From positions 2,202,066-2,266,065 of the forward strand of contig NZ_AP027365.1 of NCBI RefSeq assembly GCF_030295995.1: a stretch of 64,000 bases of DNA, given 5' to 3'. Below the pieces are notes generated by a model. That model did not search any database. It saw only the letters and a program-made list of their open reading frames with translations, and was not told where the DNA came from. The position numbers and the translations under genes were made by a program. Below are positions 44,236-54,938 of this stretch, piece after piece. This DNA is from Thalassotalea hakodatensis. Its GTDB lineage: Bacteria; Pseudomonadota; Gammaproteobacteria; Enterobacterales; Alteromonadaceae. The first letter of the stretch is position 1, and every line of letters starts with the position of its first letter.

Positions 44236-47200
44236 TTATGCAGTGGTAAGTTTTGCTTTTGTCATTTTAGCAAACCTTTTGACATCTTCTACCAGTAAAT
44301 AGTTAACTGGTATTAAAATTAGCGTAATAAACGTGGCGAAAATAATACCAAAACCGAGCGATACCGCCATTGGGATCAAGAACTGCGCTTGTGTCGCTTT
44401 TTCAAATAATAGTGGCATTAAACCTATAAACGTCGTTAACGATGTTAACATTACGGGTCTGAACCTTGATTGTCCTGCTGTTAATACTGCTTCCATTAAA
44501 GCAATACCTTCTGCACGGCGTTTATTAATAAAATCAACGAGTACTAAGCTATCGTTAACCACGACGCCAATCAACGCCATAATACCGAGTAAACTCATTA
44601 TTGTGAGATCCATTCCCATGATCCAGTGCCCAATAACCGCGCCAATTGCACCAAACGGTATCACAGACATTACGATTAATGGTTGTATGTACGACTTAAA
44701 TGGGATTGCCAATAAGCAGTAAATAATGAAAAACACAAAAGTTAAACCTAATTGTAAGCTACTGAATGAATCACTTTGCTCTCTAGCTTCGCCTTCCATA
44801 GTAAACGAGACCCCAGGATATTTAGTCACTAATGATTCCATAAAAGGCCTTAAATCATTATTTAGCACCGTCATATTGGTACTTTCTTTATCAACATCTG
44901 CAGTAACATTCACTGTTCTATATCGATCTATACGGTTGATGGCAGACGGACTTTTACCGGCTTTTAGTGTGGCAACATGAGACAAAGGAACTTGCCCTCC
45001 GCTTGGTGTTGCAATCAGCATTTCATTTAAGTTGGCAACCGACTGCCGTTCAGATAGTGGAAATTTGATCATCACTCTGACGTCATCTCTTCCGCGTTGT
45101 ATGCGCTGGATTTGTGCACCAAAGAATGCATTCCTAACCTGACGAGTAATAGTGGTGCGGGAAATTCCCAATGCATGACCCTGTTCGGTCAATTCAATCT
45201 CAAGTTCTTGCTTACCATTAGACAAGCTATCTGAAATTTCAAATGCTGTAGGATAGGTTCTTAGCCGCTCTTTTACTTGTTCTGACACTTCTTTTAATGT
45301 GTCTAAATCATTAGCTGCTAATTGAATATCAATAGGATCACCACCACGGCCTATTTCGGCTCTAAAGGTTAAGCTTTCAGCACCAGGCACTTTTCCAATT
45401 AATTCTCGCCATTCATTCACAAGTTGTCTGGTACCTACACCAGAATGATTTTCATCTGCGGGGGTAATTTCAAAGCGTACACGTCCTTGTTCGTTACGTG
45501 TGATAGCCAATACATTTAAAATAATACTGGTGCCATTCTCATCACGATATTTATCTTGTAATTCTCTCGCTGCATTTGCCATTTTAACGACGTAGCTATC
45601 TACCACGTCATAATTAGTTCCAACTGGCATCGTTAAGTTTGCACGAGCTGTTTCACTGGCTATACGAGGGAAAAAGACAAACTTTGTCCAGCCTGACATA
45701 ATAAATGCGATGATAATGAAGAACACCCCAATGAATAAACTTAGCGTAGTTAGACGATGCTTTGTTGCAATCGCCAGAATGGGTTTATAGTAGCGAATAA
45801 TTGCGCCTTCAAAGCCATCAGCAAAATTTTGCTGCCAACGACTAAAACGTGATCCGGTCGAATTATCGGTATCTTTATTACGAATTTTTAAATGTTTTAA
45901 ATGCGACGGTAAAACAAACTTTGACTCAATAAGGGAAAACAATAAAACCGGTATCACAACGACAGGAATTTGTGCGAAAATCGCACCGCGCATGCCGTCA
46001 ATAAACGCTAAAGGTAAAAATGCTGCAACGGTTGTTAAAATACCAAAGGTAACTGGAGTAGCCACCTCTTCAGTGCCTTTTACCGCAGCTTCTAAGCCAC
46101 TTGATGCCGTTTGGGAATGCCGGTAAATATTTTCACCGGTGACTATGGCATCATCAACCACGATCCCCAGCACTAATATAAAACCAAATAAACTCATAAT
46201 ATTAATTGAGATATCAAATACCGGCATCATGATAAATGCGCCCATAAAACTGACAGGGATACCAATAAATACCCAAAAAGCAATGGTTGGACGTAAAAAT
46301 AATGTCAATAAAATCAATACGAGGAAGCCACCTTGTAGTGCATTACTGATAAGCGTATTTAAGCGGCTCTTTACGATTTCAGAGTCATCATCCCAATAAC
46401 TAAGTTCGAACCCTTTGGGCAAGGTAGATTGACGATCTTCAATATATGCTTTTACAGCATCAGCAACATCTATCGCGTTCTGATCACCTATACGATAAAC
46501 TTCAATCATCGCACCTTGCTTACCATTGAACCTAGCACGCATAGGTGTTTCTTCAAAACCATCATTAACGGTAGCAACATCACTTACATGAATAATAGAA
46601 CCATCAGCATTGGTTTTGATCACAATCTGTTCAAATTCATCTTTGCGATATGCTTGCCCTTTACTTCGCACTAATACATCACCACCATCAGTACGAATGT
46701 TCCCTGCGGACATATCAGATGAACTGTTTTGAACAGCAGTTGCAATATCAGTAATGCTTATTTGATATTGACGTAATTTTTGTTGGCTCACTTCAATATT
46801 AATTTCATAGTCACGCACCGCATCTAACGACACTTGTGTAATTTCTGGTAACGTTAATAAATCATCGCGCACTTGTTCCGCAAAGGTTCTGATCTCTTTT
46901 TCGCTATAATCAGAAGCAACAGTGACTGCAATAACTTCTCTTTTACGTTGTAGTAACGAAATGACAGGTTTTTCAGCTTCCCCAGGGAATGTGTTAATCG
47001 CATCAACGCGGCTTTTAACATCATTTAGAAGCTCTCGTGCATCGTAGCCAGAATCCGCTTCAATACGCACCCTTGCAGAGCCTTCAGTTGAGGTGCTGCT
47101 GATTTTTTCAATACCTTCAAGGTCTTCTACAGCTTCTTCAATTCTGATCGCAACCCCTTTTTCAACATCTTCAGGTGTTGCTCCACGTAAACTTACTGAA

Positions 47201-47337
47201 ACGTTGACAACGTCTGATTCAAATGAAGGAAATACTTCGAGTGGAATATTACTTTTTATTGACATCACACCCATCATTAAGATGGTGATCATCAACAAAT
47301 TAGCGGCTACATGATTTCGAGCAAACCAAGCGATCAT
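44236..47337 (-). CDS. RND efflux transporter permease subunit
   Basis: 1033 residues, AcrB/HAE-like size. The 12-helix layout has two large periplasmic loops. The proton relay of helix 4 reads [16 protein letters not shown] with two Asp. The N-terminal [17 protein letters not shown] is typical of one RND subgroup. It uses the proton gradient to expel drugs or lipophilic compounds. It overlaps the adaptor gene by 4 bases. Confidence 0.93.
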   Translation of the reverse strand: MIAWFARNHVAANLLMITILMMGVMSIKSNIPLEVFPSFESDVVNVSVSLRGATPEDVEKGVAIRIEEAVEDLEGIEKISSTSTEGSARVRIEADSGYDARELLNDVKSRVDAINTFPGEAEKPVISLLQRKREVIAVTVASDYSEKEIRTFAEQVRDDLLTLPEITQVSLDAVRDYEINIEVSQQKLRQYQISITDIATAVQNSSSDMSAGNIRTDGGDVLVRSKGQAYRKDEFEQIVIKTNADGSIIHVSDVATVNDGFEETPMRARFNGKQGAMIEVYRIGDQNAIDVADAVKAYIEDRQSTLPKGFELSYWDDDSEIVKSRLNTLISNALQGGFLVLILLTLFLRPTIAFWVFIGIPVSFMGAFIMMPVFDISINIMSLFGFILVLGIVVDDAIVTGENIYRHSQTASSGLEAAVKGTEEVATPVTFGILTTVAAFLPLAFIDGMRGAIFAQIPVVVIPVLLFSLIESKFVLPSHLKHLKIRNKDTDNSTGSRFSRWQQNFADGFEGAIIRYYKPILAIATKHRLTTLSLFIGVFFIIIAFIMSGWTKFVFFPRIASETARANLTMPVGTNYDVVDSYVVKMANAARELQDKYRDENGTSIILNVLAITRNEQGRVRFEITPADENHSGVGTRQLVNEWRELIGKVPGAESLTFRAEIGRGGDPIDIQLAANDLDTLKEVSEQVKERLRTYPTAFEISDSLSNGKQELEIELTEQGHALGISRTTITRQVRNAFFGAQIQRIQRGRDDVRVMIKFPLSERQSVANLNEMLIATPSGGQVPLSHVATLKAGKSPSAINRIDRYRTVNVTADVDKESTNMTVLNNDLRPFMESLVTKYPGVSFTMEGEAREQSDSFSSLQLGLTFVFFIIYCLLAIPFKSYIQPLIVMSVIPFGAIGAVIGHWIMGMDLTIMSLLGIMALIGVVVNDSLVLVDFINKRRAEGIALMEAVLTAGQSRFRPVMLTSLTTFIGLMPLLFEKATQAQFLIPMAVSLGFGIIFATFITLILIPVNYLLVEDVKRFAKMTKAKLTTA

Positions 47338-48611
47338 AGCTCACCTCCTTGAGGTTGCTTGCGAGCAGCTTGGTTAGTTAACTTATTGCCTTTTTTACCG
47401 TCTTTTTTCATCGTTCGCTTAGGCTTATCATTGCTGTTGGCAATTTGCCCATCACGCTCGTTTATCGCCACACGTGTACCCGAAGTGACTTGACCTAACG
47501 GCGTTAATACAAGCAAATCACCTTCAACGAGACCTTGATCAATAATAGCAACCTTGTCGTTCTGCCATGTCGTGGTGATTTCTTTACGAATTAACACATT
47601 ATCTTCAACAACATAGACGTAACTTCCTTGGTAAATAGCTCTGTTCGGAATCGTGATAGCACCTTCAACGGTTTTACCGGTAATTTCAGCACTAACATAC
47701 TGACCGATTTTTATCGGCATGCCATTGTTAACTTCAACACCATAAGGGTCTGTAATTTGTGCTACAACATATAATTGCTGAGAGTTAACATCATAGGCGC
47801 CCTCTGTGCGTACTACCTTACCTTGCCAAAATTGCTCCTTTACCAAGCTAGACTCAAAGCGTACCTCAGGTTGCACCTGTGCTTGTGATAAACGCGTATT
47901 TTCAGGTAAATCGATATAAGGTAAATCTTTATTTTTAAGCGGTAAACGAATTTCAACATAATCAATCGCATAAATTTCAGCCAATTGTGTTCCTGTAGAT
48001 ACCAACTGACCCACATCGACATTTTTGCTCAATATTCTGCCAGAGAAAGGTGCAATAATACGTGTTCGTTCTAATGCAAGTTCAGCTTTATGCAAACTTG
48101 CTTGTGCTGATTCAACATTTGCTTTCGCCGCTTGAATTTGTGGTTTTCTCATCACAAGATCTGGCGCTTGTTCGTTATTACCTAATCGCGTCCAGTCTTG
48201 TTTAGCCTGTTCTACTCTTGCTTGTTCTTCACTATATGTTTGACGAGCGTTCAATAAATTTGATTTCGCTATCGCAACTTCTGCCTTTAAGTCACGGTCA
48301 TCAAGACGAACAAGTTCATCTCCTTTTTCAAAGAAGCCACCCGCTTGAAACTTTTCAGAAATACTCACGATTTGGCCTGATACTTGAGGATATAGAATGC
48401 TTTGCGTTCTTGGTTTTACCGTTCCATAACTTTCAATAATGACTGTAAAGCTCGTTGGATTGATGGTTTTTACATCTACATCTAATTGCGCTACACGCTT
48501 TGGTGCTTGTCTTTTACTCTGTGGTGGATTACCGATAATAAACATTGCGATTACGACACACGCGATAATCACAATTAAAGGAAGAATAAACGTTAATTTA
48601 AGCTTTTTCAT
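47334..48611 (-). CDS. RND efflux periplasmic adaptor subunit
   Basis: 425 residues. One N-terminal membrane anchor (residues 5-27), then biotinyl-lipoyl-like parts (SGRILSKNVDVGQLVSTG), a long alpha-helical hairpin (residues 110-185) and a beta-barrel. The C terminus is basic, with many Lys and Asn. It links permease and outer-membrane channel. The permease gene follows with a 4-base overlap. Confidence 0.92.
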   Translation of the reverse strand: MKKLKLTFILPLIVIIACVVIAMFIIGNPPQSKRQAPKRVAQLDVDVKTINPTSFTVIIESYGTVKPRTQSILYPQVSGQIVSISEKFQAGGFFEKGDELVRLDDRDLKAEVAIAKSNLLNARQTYSEEQARVEQAKQDWTRLGNNEQAPDLVMRKPQIQAAKANVESAQASLHKAELALERTRIIAPFSGRILSKNVDVGQLVSTGTQLAEIYAIDYVEIRLPLKNKDLPYIDLPENTRLSQAQVQPEVRFESSLVKEQFWQGKVVRTEGAYDVNSQQLYVVAQITDPYGVEVNNGMPIKIGQYVSAEITGKTVEGAITIPNRAIYQGSYVYVVEDNVLIRKEITTTWQNDKVAIIDQGLVEGDLLVLTPLGQVTSGTRVAINERDGQIANSNDKPKRTMKKDGKKGNKLTNQAARKQPQGGEL

Positions 48612-48616
48612 AGTAG

Positions 48617-50032
48617 TTACTCATCGCTCCATAAACCATTGGCCAACTCACTGGTATTTCCACCAAGGGCTGCATGTAATGTTATTTTATTTTGTAATAT
48701 TTGATTGGTTAGCTGTATTAGCTGTGTTTGGGTATCAAAGGCTCGTCGTTGTGCTTCAAGTACCGTTGAATATGTTACTAAGCCCTTCATATATTGATCG
48801 AAGGCGAGCTTTTGTGCCGCTAAGGTATTTTCTAACGACTGATTAAATTGGCTATATCTTTCTTGAAGCGCTTGCCTATTGCTTAAAGCATTCTCAACTT
48901 CAACAAAACTTGCGTGTAAGCTTTGCAAATATTGTTGTTCTTTTTGCTTAACCGTGATGCGAGAAATTTCTTCTTGTGCCGCTAATTTACCCGCATTAAA
49001 GATCGGTGCAGTTAAGCTACCAATTAATGACCAAGCTAAAGGGTCCCCACTTAATAAGTTACCGATATCATCGGCACTATCACCAATATTTGCACGCAAT
49101 TGAATGCTTGGAAAACGTTGTTTGTGTGCAATGGCTAAACCTGCATCTGCAGCAAGTAAGTCATACCAACTACTTTTTAGATCAGGTCGGCGAGCTAGTA
49201 TTTCTGAAGGAGTTCCAACTGCAATATTTTCGTTCAACACTGGTAACTCTTGAGTGTTAAAGCCAATAGGTTGCTCTGGCGATCCTAATAATAAAAATAG
49301 TTGTCGTTGAATTTGTCGTACTTGTTGTTGTTGATCCGCTACGCGAGCAAGTTGGCTACTGACATCATTTTTAGCTAAATAGACATCAAGTGCTTGATTT
49401 AATCCTAATCGATATGAACGCTCCATCATATCTAAGTTATCAGATAAATTTTTTGCCCGCTCCTGATACAGAGAAAGCAATTGATTAGCTTCTGCTAATG
49501 AAAACCACGTACTCGCTACTTCAGTGATTAATGTCAAACGCTGTTGCTCTAGTTGCGCTTTCGCTGCAGCGTATTGCAAGTTTGCTTGGCGTTGCTGAGC
49601 TGATAATTTACCCCATAAATCAATTTCATAGCTTAACTGTAAAGAAATATCAGCGGTATTATTATAAGATTGCGTGGTATTACTGGTTGTTTTTCTGCGT
49701 GATTGCTCGGCGGTTAAGCTTAATTCAGGTAATAAAGTTGCCCCTGCAATTGTTACTTGCTGTTCTGCCAACAAGAGTGAATAATAATTACTTTTATATT
49801 CTTGGTTATTATTCAATGCCTGTTCTATCAATGTAAGCAAAGTTTCATCTTGAAAGCTATTCACCCAATTATTGACAATAGGGGTTTGTTGCTCACTCAT
49901 GGCACTAAGCCATTTTTCGGGCGCAGTAAAGTTTTGGGTGTTTTCGTGTATGGCTGAAGGTGCGCTGCACCCTGCAAATAATACACTGCTGACAATTAAA
50001 CTTATGATGTTTGAAGGTTTAGCTAAAATCAT
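48617..50032 (-). CDS. NodT-type outer-membrane efflux lipoprotein (TolC family)
   Basis: 471 residues with a lipobox (LFAGCS, Cys22). Two OEP repeats, with long helices such as LLLAEQQVTIAGATLLPELSLTAEQ and LSYEIDLWGKLSAQQRQANLQYAAAKAQL. It forms the exit channel of the RND pump. First gene of the operon, 5 bases before the adaptor. The 175 bases upstream are gene-free and separate it from the divergent LysE gene. Confidence 0.92.
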   Translation of the reverse strand: MILAKPSNIISLIVSSVLFAGCSAPSAIHENTQNFTAPEKWLSAMSEQQTPIVNNWVNSFQDETLLTLIEQALNNNQEYKSNYYSLLLAEQQVTIAGATLLPELSLTAEQSRRKTTSNTTQSYNNTADISLQLSYEIDLWGKLSAQQRQANLQYAAAKAQLEQQRLTLITEVASTWFSLAEANQLLSLYQERAKNLSDNLDMMERSYRLGLNQALDVYLAKNDVSSQLARVADQQQQVRQIQRQLFLLLGSPEQPIGFNTQELPVLNENIAVGTPSEILARRPDLKSSWYDLLAADAGLAIAHKQRFPSIQLRANIGDSADDIGNLLSGDPLAWSLIGSLTAPIFNAGKLAAQEEISRITVKQKEQQYLQSLHASFVEVENALSNRQALQERYSQFNQSLENTLAAQKLAFDQYMKGLVTYSTVLEAQRRAFDTQTQLIQLTNQILQNKITLHAALGGNTSELANGLWSDE

Positions 50033-50208
50033 TATTGTTTCGCTATATATACAAATTAATTAAAAACTTTTTGTTATTAAATATGTTACTTAACCCATTA
50101 TAAACTCACAATGGTATTTACATAGCTTTACGTATAACAACTCAAGCATCGATAAAACGACAAAAAATCACGATAAATAACACTTAATTTTACTTTTAAA
50201 GCGACATT

Positions 50209-50829
50209 ATGGATCTCTCAACAATACTTCTTTTTATATCGACCTTCTTCTTGATCAGTTTAACGCCTGGCATGTGCATGACACTAGCACTCAGTTTAGG
50301 CATGAGTATTGGCGTGAGAAAAACCTGTTGGATGATGTATGGTGAGTTATTAGGTGTTGCTATTGTAGCAATTTCTGCTGTGTTAGGCGTGGCAACCTTA
50401 ATGTTAAGTAGCCCTTTATTATTCTTGCTGTTCAAGGTTATCGGGGCTTGTTATTTAAGTTACCTAGCAATTCAAATGTGGCGTAGTAAAGGTACGCTAT
50501 CTTTACATGGTAAAGTATCAACGTCTCAGCAGACAGATATCAGCGCGTTATTCAAACAAGGCTTTTTCACCGCCATCGCTAACCCTAAAGGTTGGGCATT
50601 TATGGTTTCTTTATTACCCCCCTTTATCAAAAAAAGTTACGCGTTACCACCTCAATTATTTGTTTTGGTTACTATTATTCTTATTTGTGAGTTTGTTTGC
50701 ATGTTTATTTATGCCAACGGTGGTAAAGGGCTTTCTCTGCTATTAGCTAAACATGAAAATGTAAAAATACTCAATAAAACTTCTGCGTTACTGATGTTTT
50801 TTGTCGCGATATGGCTAGTAATGAGTTAA
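50209..50829 (+). CDS. LysE/RhtB-family exporter
   Basis: 206 residues with six membrane helices. The N-terminal LISLTPGMCMTLALSLGMSIGVRKT is the LysE signature. Exports an amino acid or derivative that cannot be named. Its end overlaps the next convergent gene by 4 bases. Confidence 0.88.
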   Translation: MDLSTILLFISTFFLISLTPGMCMTLALSLGMSIGVRKTCWMMYGELLGVAIVAISAVLGVATLMLSSPLLFLLFKVIGACYLSYLAIQMWRSKGTLSLHGKVSTSQQTDISALFKQGFFTAIANPKGWAFMVSLLPPFIKKSYALPPQLFVLVTIILICEFVCMFIYANGGKGLSLLLAKHENVKILNKTSALLMFFVAIWLVMS

Positions 50830-51257
50830 CGCAAATAACTAGGTACTGTGATAGAAAACGTTTCAGACTGTTCAGCATTATTGGTCACTGTTATCCATAT
50901 ACGCCACTGCATACCTGTATTACCACAACTACCAACAAATCCTTGCGCTTCATAGTACCCTTCTTTATCAGCGTTAAACATTAACGGTATTTTACCCATG
51001 TACATATTTTCTCCTTCCATATAGCCCGTAACTTTAATGATTTCGCTATTATTGCTTGAATCAACTCGCATAATAAAAGGCGTTTCTGCGACTAACCTTT
51101 GTCGATTGAACTTTAGATCAACTTGGTTGTTTAAAACCTCAACAACGCAAGCACTTTGCCCATCGATACAAATTGGATTTATTGTCTTTTCAGGTTTATG
51201 ATCTGTACAGCTTATTAGCATCAAAAAAAGAAAAGTTAAGAAAAAATTTCGGTACAT
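50826..51257 (-). CDS. hypothetical lipoprotein, 143 aa
   Basis: A lipobox (LMLISCTD, Cys17) gives a membrane-anchored protein. The mature part is beta-rich with an FNRQRLVAETPFIMRVDS segment and a GSCGNTGMQWRIWITV end. No family is recognised. It lies directly before ccoN on the opposite strand, so a link with the oxidase is possible but not shown. Confidence 0.6.
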   Translation of the reverse strand: MYRNFFLTFLFLMLISCTDHKPEKTINPICIDGQSACVVEVLNNQVDLKFNRQRLVAETPFIMRVDSSNNSEIIKVTGYMEGENMYMGKIPLMFNADKEGYYEAQGFVGSCGNTGMQWRIWITVTNNAEQSETFSITVPSYLR

Positions 51258-51333
51258 TTTATTCAGGGTAAGTCTTTAAAAATGTGGAATTTACAGGGAA
51301 TTGCTGACAAATTAAACACTTTAACGATTTTTT

Positions 51334-51347
51334 TTGATTTAAAACAA
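51334..51347 (+). promoter_or_regulatory. FNR/Anr-type box upstream of ccoN
   Basis: TTGAT-TTAA-AACAA agrees with the FNR site TTGATN4ATCAA with one difference. It is 160 bases before the ccoN start. FNR control of cbb3 oxidase is common in related bacteria. Confidence 0.6.
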
Positions 51348-51508
51348 ATTTTCTCTTATCTACAGGTGACTTTTTGGTGCTAAATGTCTATTATTCGCGC
51401 GGGTTTAAGACTCGCTGTGTGATTAAGTAATTTTTAGGCTATAACTATTACTATAAATCACTCTTCAATTTGAAACTATTTTATAATTATAACTGCGGAA
51501 ACCATACC

Positions 51509-52933
51509 ATGACTCAAAATGATTCGTCAGCAGTTGACTATAACTACAATGTTGTACGTCAGTTTACTGTAATGACTGTAATTTGGGGTATTGTAGGTAC
51601 TTTACTTGGTGTTATTATTGCTGCGCAGCTCATATGGCCTGCGTTAAACTTTGATACTCCTTGGTTAACCTATTCCCGATTACGTCCTCTTCACACCAAT
51701 GCGGTAATTTTTGCTTTTGGTACCAGTGCGTTATTTGCGACTTCATATTTTGTTGTACAAAGAACGTGTAAAACCAGCCTTTTTGGCGGCTCCCTTGCGG
51801 CATTTACCTTCTGGGGCTGGCAACTCGTTATCGTGCTCGCGGTAATCACCTTGCCCCTTGGTTATACTTCTAGTAAAGAATATGCTGAATTAGAATGGCC
51901 AATCGATATTTTGATCGCGGTCGTGTGGGTGTCTTACATCATTGTTTTTTTTGGTACATTAATAAAAAGAAAAACTTCACATATCTATGTGGCTAACTGG
52001 TTCTTCGGCGGTTTTATTCTTACCGTAGCTGTTTTACACATTGGTAACAGTATGGTTATACCGGTATCGATGATGAAGTCGTATTCAATCTACTCTGGTG
52101 CTATCGATGCCATGATGCAGTGGTGGTATGGTCATAATGCAGTAGGTTTCTTATTAACAGCTGGCTTCTTAGGGATGATGTATTACTTTGTGCCTAAACA
52201 AGCTGAACGTCCAATTTACTCTTATCGCCTCTCTATTGTTCACTTTTGGGCATTAGTATCACTTTATATCTGGGCTGGCCCTCACCATCTACATTACACT
52301 GCATTACCTGACTGGGCGCAAAGTGTTGGTATGGTAATGTCTATTGTTCTATTCCTTCCATCTTGGGGCGGTATGATCAACGGTATTATGACCCTTTCAG
52401 GTGCTTGGCATAAATTACGTTACGACCCAATTTTGCGCTTCTTAATTGTTTCATTATCTTTCTATGGCATGTCAACTTTTGAAGGCCCTATGATGGCAAT
52501 TAAATCAGTAAACGCATTATCACATTACACTGACTGGACTATCGGACACGTTCATTCAGGTGCATTAGGTTGGGTTGCCATGATTTCAATTGGTGCAATG
52601 TATCACTTGATCCCTGTGTTATTTAACCAAGGCCGTATGTATAGCATTAAGTTAATCAATGTACATTTTTGGATGCACACCGCAGGTGTAGTTCTGTACA
52701 TCGTTGCAATGTGGATTTCGGGTGTTATGCAAGGGTTAATGTGGCGTGCTGTCAATACAGACGGTACGTTAACGTATAGTTTTGTAGAAAGCTTAACCGC
52801 TTCATACCCTTTCTATATTATCCGTTTCTTAGGCGGTGTTTTAGTTGTAGCTGGTTTTATATTAATGGCTTACAACATGTTCAAAACCATTTACGCAGAA
52901 GACAATGGTCTTAGGCGTGTTGAACAAGTATAA
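51509..52933 (+). CDS. ccoN: cbb3-type cytochrome c oxidase subunit I
   Basis: 474 residues from the ATG at 51509, which has GGAAA upstream. The catalytic subunit has 12 or more helices. Heme and CuB ligands are seen in [11 protein letters not shown] (His), [27 protein letters not shown] (His pair) and [14 protein letters not shown]. First gene of ccoNOQP. It reduces O2 at high affinity under microaerobic conditions. Confidence 0.96.
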   Translation: MTQNDSSAVDYNYNVVRQFTVMTVIWGIVGTLLGVIIAAQLIWPALNFDTPWLTYSRLRPLHTNAVIFAFGTSALFATSYFVVQRTCKTSLFGGSLAAFTFWGWQLVIVLAVITLPLGYTSSKEYAELEWPIDILIAVVWVSYIIVFFGTLIKRKTSHIYVANWFFGGFILTVAVLHIGNSMVIPVSMMKSYSIYSGAIDAMMQWWYGHNAVGFLLTAGFLGMMYYFVPKQAERPIYSYRLSIVHFWALVSLYIWAGPHHLHYTALPDWAQSVGMVMSIVLFLPSWGGMINGIMTLSGAWHKLRYDPILRFLIVSLSFYGMSTFEGPMMAIKSVNALSHYTDWTIGHVHSGALGWVAMISIGAMYHLIPVLFNQGRMYSIKLINVHFWMHTAGVVLYIVAMWISGVMQGLMWRAVNTDGTLTYSFVESLTASYPFYIIRFLGGVLVVAGFILMAYNMFKTIYAEDNGLRRVEQV

Positions 52934-52944
52934 GGGGGCTGAAC

Positions 52945-53589
52945 ATGAAAAATAAACATGAAAAAGTCGAAAAAAGTGTAGGCTTGTTCTTTATCTTTAC
53001 TATTTTCGCTATTAGCATTGGTGGTCTTGTAGAAATAACACCACTTTTCTTTCAAAAAGAAACAACGCAACCAGTAGAAAATTTACGTCCATATACGGCA
53101 TTAGAACTCGAAGGACGAGACATCTATATCCGCGAAAGTTGTAACGTATGTCATAGCCAAATGATCCGCCCTTTCCGTGCGGAAACAGAGCGTTATGGTC
53201 ATTATTCTGTTGCGGGTGAGCATGTATGGGAGCATCCATTTTTATGGGGTTCTAAGCGTACTGGTCCTGATCTAGCACGTGTGGGTGGTCGATATAGTGA
53301 TGACTGGCATCGTGCGCACTTGATCGATCCTCGTTCAGTGGTACCAGAATCTAATATGCCAGGCTTCCCTTGGTTAGCCGAAAATACACTTGATGGCAAC
53401 TTAACGGCAAAGAAATTGGAAACGTTTAATTTCTTAACAAGAAATAGAAGCCATAAAGATGAAGATGGTAATCCAATTCCATTATATTCAGCTGAAGATA
53501 TCAAGAATGCTAAGTTAGCAGTAAAAGGCAAAACTGAAATGGATGCCTTAATTGCTTACTTACAATCTCTTGGTCACGCATTGAAGTAA
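52945..53589 (+). CDS. ccoO: cbb3-type cytochrome c oxidase subunit II
   Basis: 214 residues. One N-terminal membrane anchor and a mono-heme domain with CNVCH at residues 66-70, followed by [18 protein letters not shown]. Transfers electrons from CcoP to CcoN. Eleven bases separate it from ccoN. Confidence 0.96.
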   Translation: MKNKHEKVEKSVGLFFIFTIFAISIGGLVEITPLFFQKETTQPVENLRPYTALELEGRDIYIRESCNVCHSQMIRPFRAETERYGHYSVAGEHVWEHPFLWGSKRTGPDLARVGGRYSDDWHRAHLIDPRSVVPESNMPGFPWLAENTLDGNLTAKKLETFNFLTRNRSHKDEDGNPIPLYSAEDIKNAKLAVKGKTEMDALIAYLQSLGHALK

Positions 53590-53594
53590 TCGTC

Positions 53595-53774
53595 ATGGAT
53601 TATGGAACGCTTAGAGGCGTAATAGCTTTATTAATATTAGCTTTATTTATCATCATTGTGATCTGGTCATATAACAAGAAGCGCAAGTCAACGTTTGACA
53701 AAGCTGCTAATTCTATTTTTGAAGAAGAACACAAAAAAGAAAATAACAAACAGGAGACTAATAATAATGTCTAG
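53595..53774 (+). CDS. ccoQ: cbb3-type oxidase subunit CcoQ
   Basis: 59 residues, too short for many gene finders. One membrane helix (GVIALLILALFIIIVIWSY) starts near residue 8, followed by a charged tail (KKRKSTFDKAANSIFEEEHKKE). It stabilises the complex. It overlaps ccoP by 8 bases. Confidence 0.92.
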   Translation: MDYGTLRGVIALLILALFIIIVIWSYNKKRKSTFDKAANSIFEEEHKKENNKQETNNNV

Positions 53775-54804
53775 TTTCTGGAGTATTTGGATAACTGTTC
53801 TCACACTTGGAACGTTAGTAGGTTGTTTTCTCCTACTACGTTGGTGTTTAAAGAACTTTGTTGGTGTCCCTGAGGGCGAGTCAACTGGCCATGATTTCGA
53901 CGGTATAGAAGAATTAAATAACCCCTTACCCAAATGGTGGAGCACATTTTTCTTGGTCACCATTATTTGGGGCTTTGGCTATTTATTAATGTATCCAGGG
54001 TTAGGTAATTTTAAAGGCTTATTTGGTTGGACAAGCTCTAATCAAGGCATTGTGAGCATGGAAGACTCAAAACAACAAGCCGCCGAAGCTAGAGAAAAAG
54101 GACTTATCGTTGAATACGATATGGAAATGAAAGCGGCAGAACAAAGGTTTGGCCCTATCTTCGATAAATTTGCAACATTTAGTATTGAAGAAATTGCGAG
54201 TGCTAAACATCAAGAAATTGATTTTGATCTTGACCAAGAACTAACACCAGCCCAAGAGCAATTGCTACAACGAAAAGAAGCGATTGAAGTAGGTAAACGT
54301 TTATTCTTGCAAAACTGTTCGCAGTGTCATGGTTCTGATGCTCGCGGTACTACCGGTTTCCCTAATCTTGTTGATAAAGATTGGTTATACGGAGGCACTC
54401 CTGCTGACATTAAACACAGCATTATGGAAGGCCGTAAAGCACAAGGTATGATCGCTTGGGAAACCATGTTAGGTGGTGAACAAGGTGTTAAGGATGTAGC
54501 TGCCTATGTGCTGAGCTTAAGCGGACGTGAAGCTAAGCAAGGTAACATTGAATCTGGTAAAGAAAAATTTGTTATGTGTGCAGCTTGTCATGGGGCTGAA
54601 GGTCAAGGTAGTGAAGCAATGGGTATTGCCCTTGGCGCGCCTAGATTAAATGATAACATTTGGCTTTATACAAGTTCAGAGCGTGGTATTCAAGAGTCTA
54701 TTCGTCACGGACGTGCTGGTGTAATGCCCGCTTGGAAAGATATCTTAGGTGAGAAAAAAGTACATGTTATTAGCGCTTATGTTTACAGTCTTTCACATGA
54801 ATAA
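53767..54804 (+). CDS. ccoP: cbb3-type oxidase diheme subunit III
   Basis: 345 residues from the ATG at 53767 inside the ccoQ end; a longer frame from 53695 is wrong. Two N-terminal membrane helices, FHG-like GVPEGESTGHDFDGIEELNNPLPKWW, and two heme sites, CSQCH (184-188) and CAACH (271-275). It passes electrons from soluble cytochrome c to CcoO. Last gene of the operon, ended by a strong terminator. Confidence 0.96.
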   Translation: MSSFWSIWITVLTLGTLVGCFLLLRWCLKNFVGVPEGESTGHDFDGIEELNNPLPKWWSTFFLVTIIWGFGYLLMYPGLGNFKGLFGWTSSNQGIVSMEDSKQQAAEAREKGLIVEYDMEMKAAEQRFGPIFDKFATFSIEEIASAKHQEIDFDLDQELTPAQEQLLQRKEAIEVGKRLFLQNCSQCHGSDARGTTGFPNLVDKDWLYGGTPADIKHSIMEGRKAQGMIAWETMLGGEQGVKDVAAYVLSLSGREAKQGNIESGKEKFVMCAACHGAEGQGSEAMGIALGAPRLNDNIWLYTSSERGIQESIRHGRAGVMPAWKDILGEKKVHVISAYVYSLSHE

Positions 54805-54825
54805 CAGCTAAATAAGTACGTTTCT

Positions 54826-54857
54826 AAAAACCTCTTTCATTTGAAAGGGGTTTTTTT
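54826..54857 (+). terminator. terminator after ccoP
   Basis: AAAACCTCTTTCA and TGAAAGGGGTTTT pair, followed by a T run. Confidence 0.88.
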
Positions 54858-54938
54858 ATACCTTTTTTGTACTTCATCTTGTTTGATAGGATTATGATTA
54901 CAGGATATATAAGAAAACTTTAAATGTACCTGACCCCT

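Noticed and set aside
44333-49260. Several plus-strand ORFs of 60-135 aa across the RND operon
   Set aside because: They are antisense shadows of long, well-supported pump genes.
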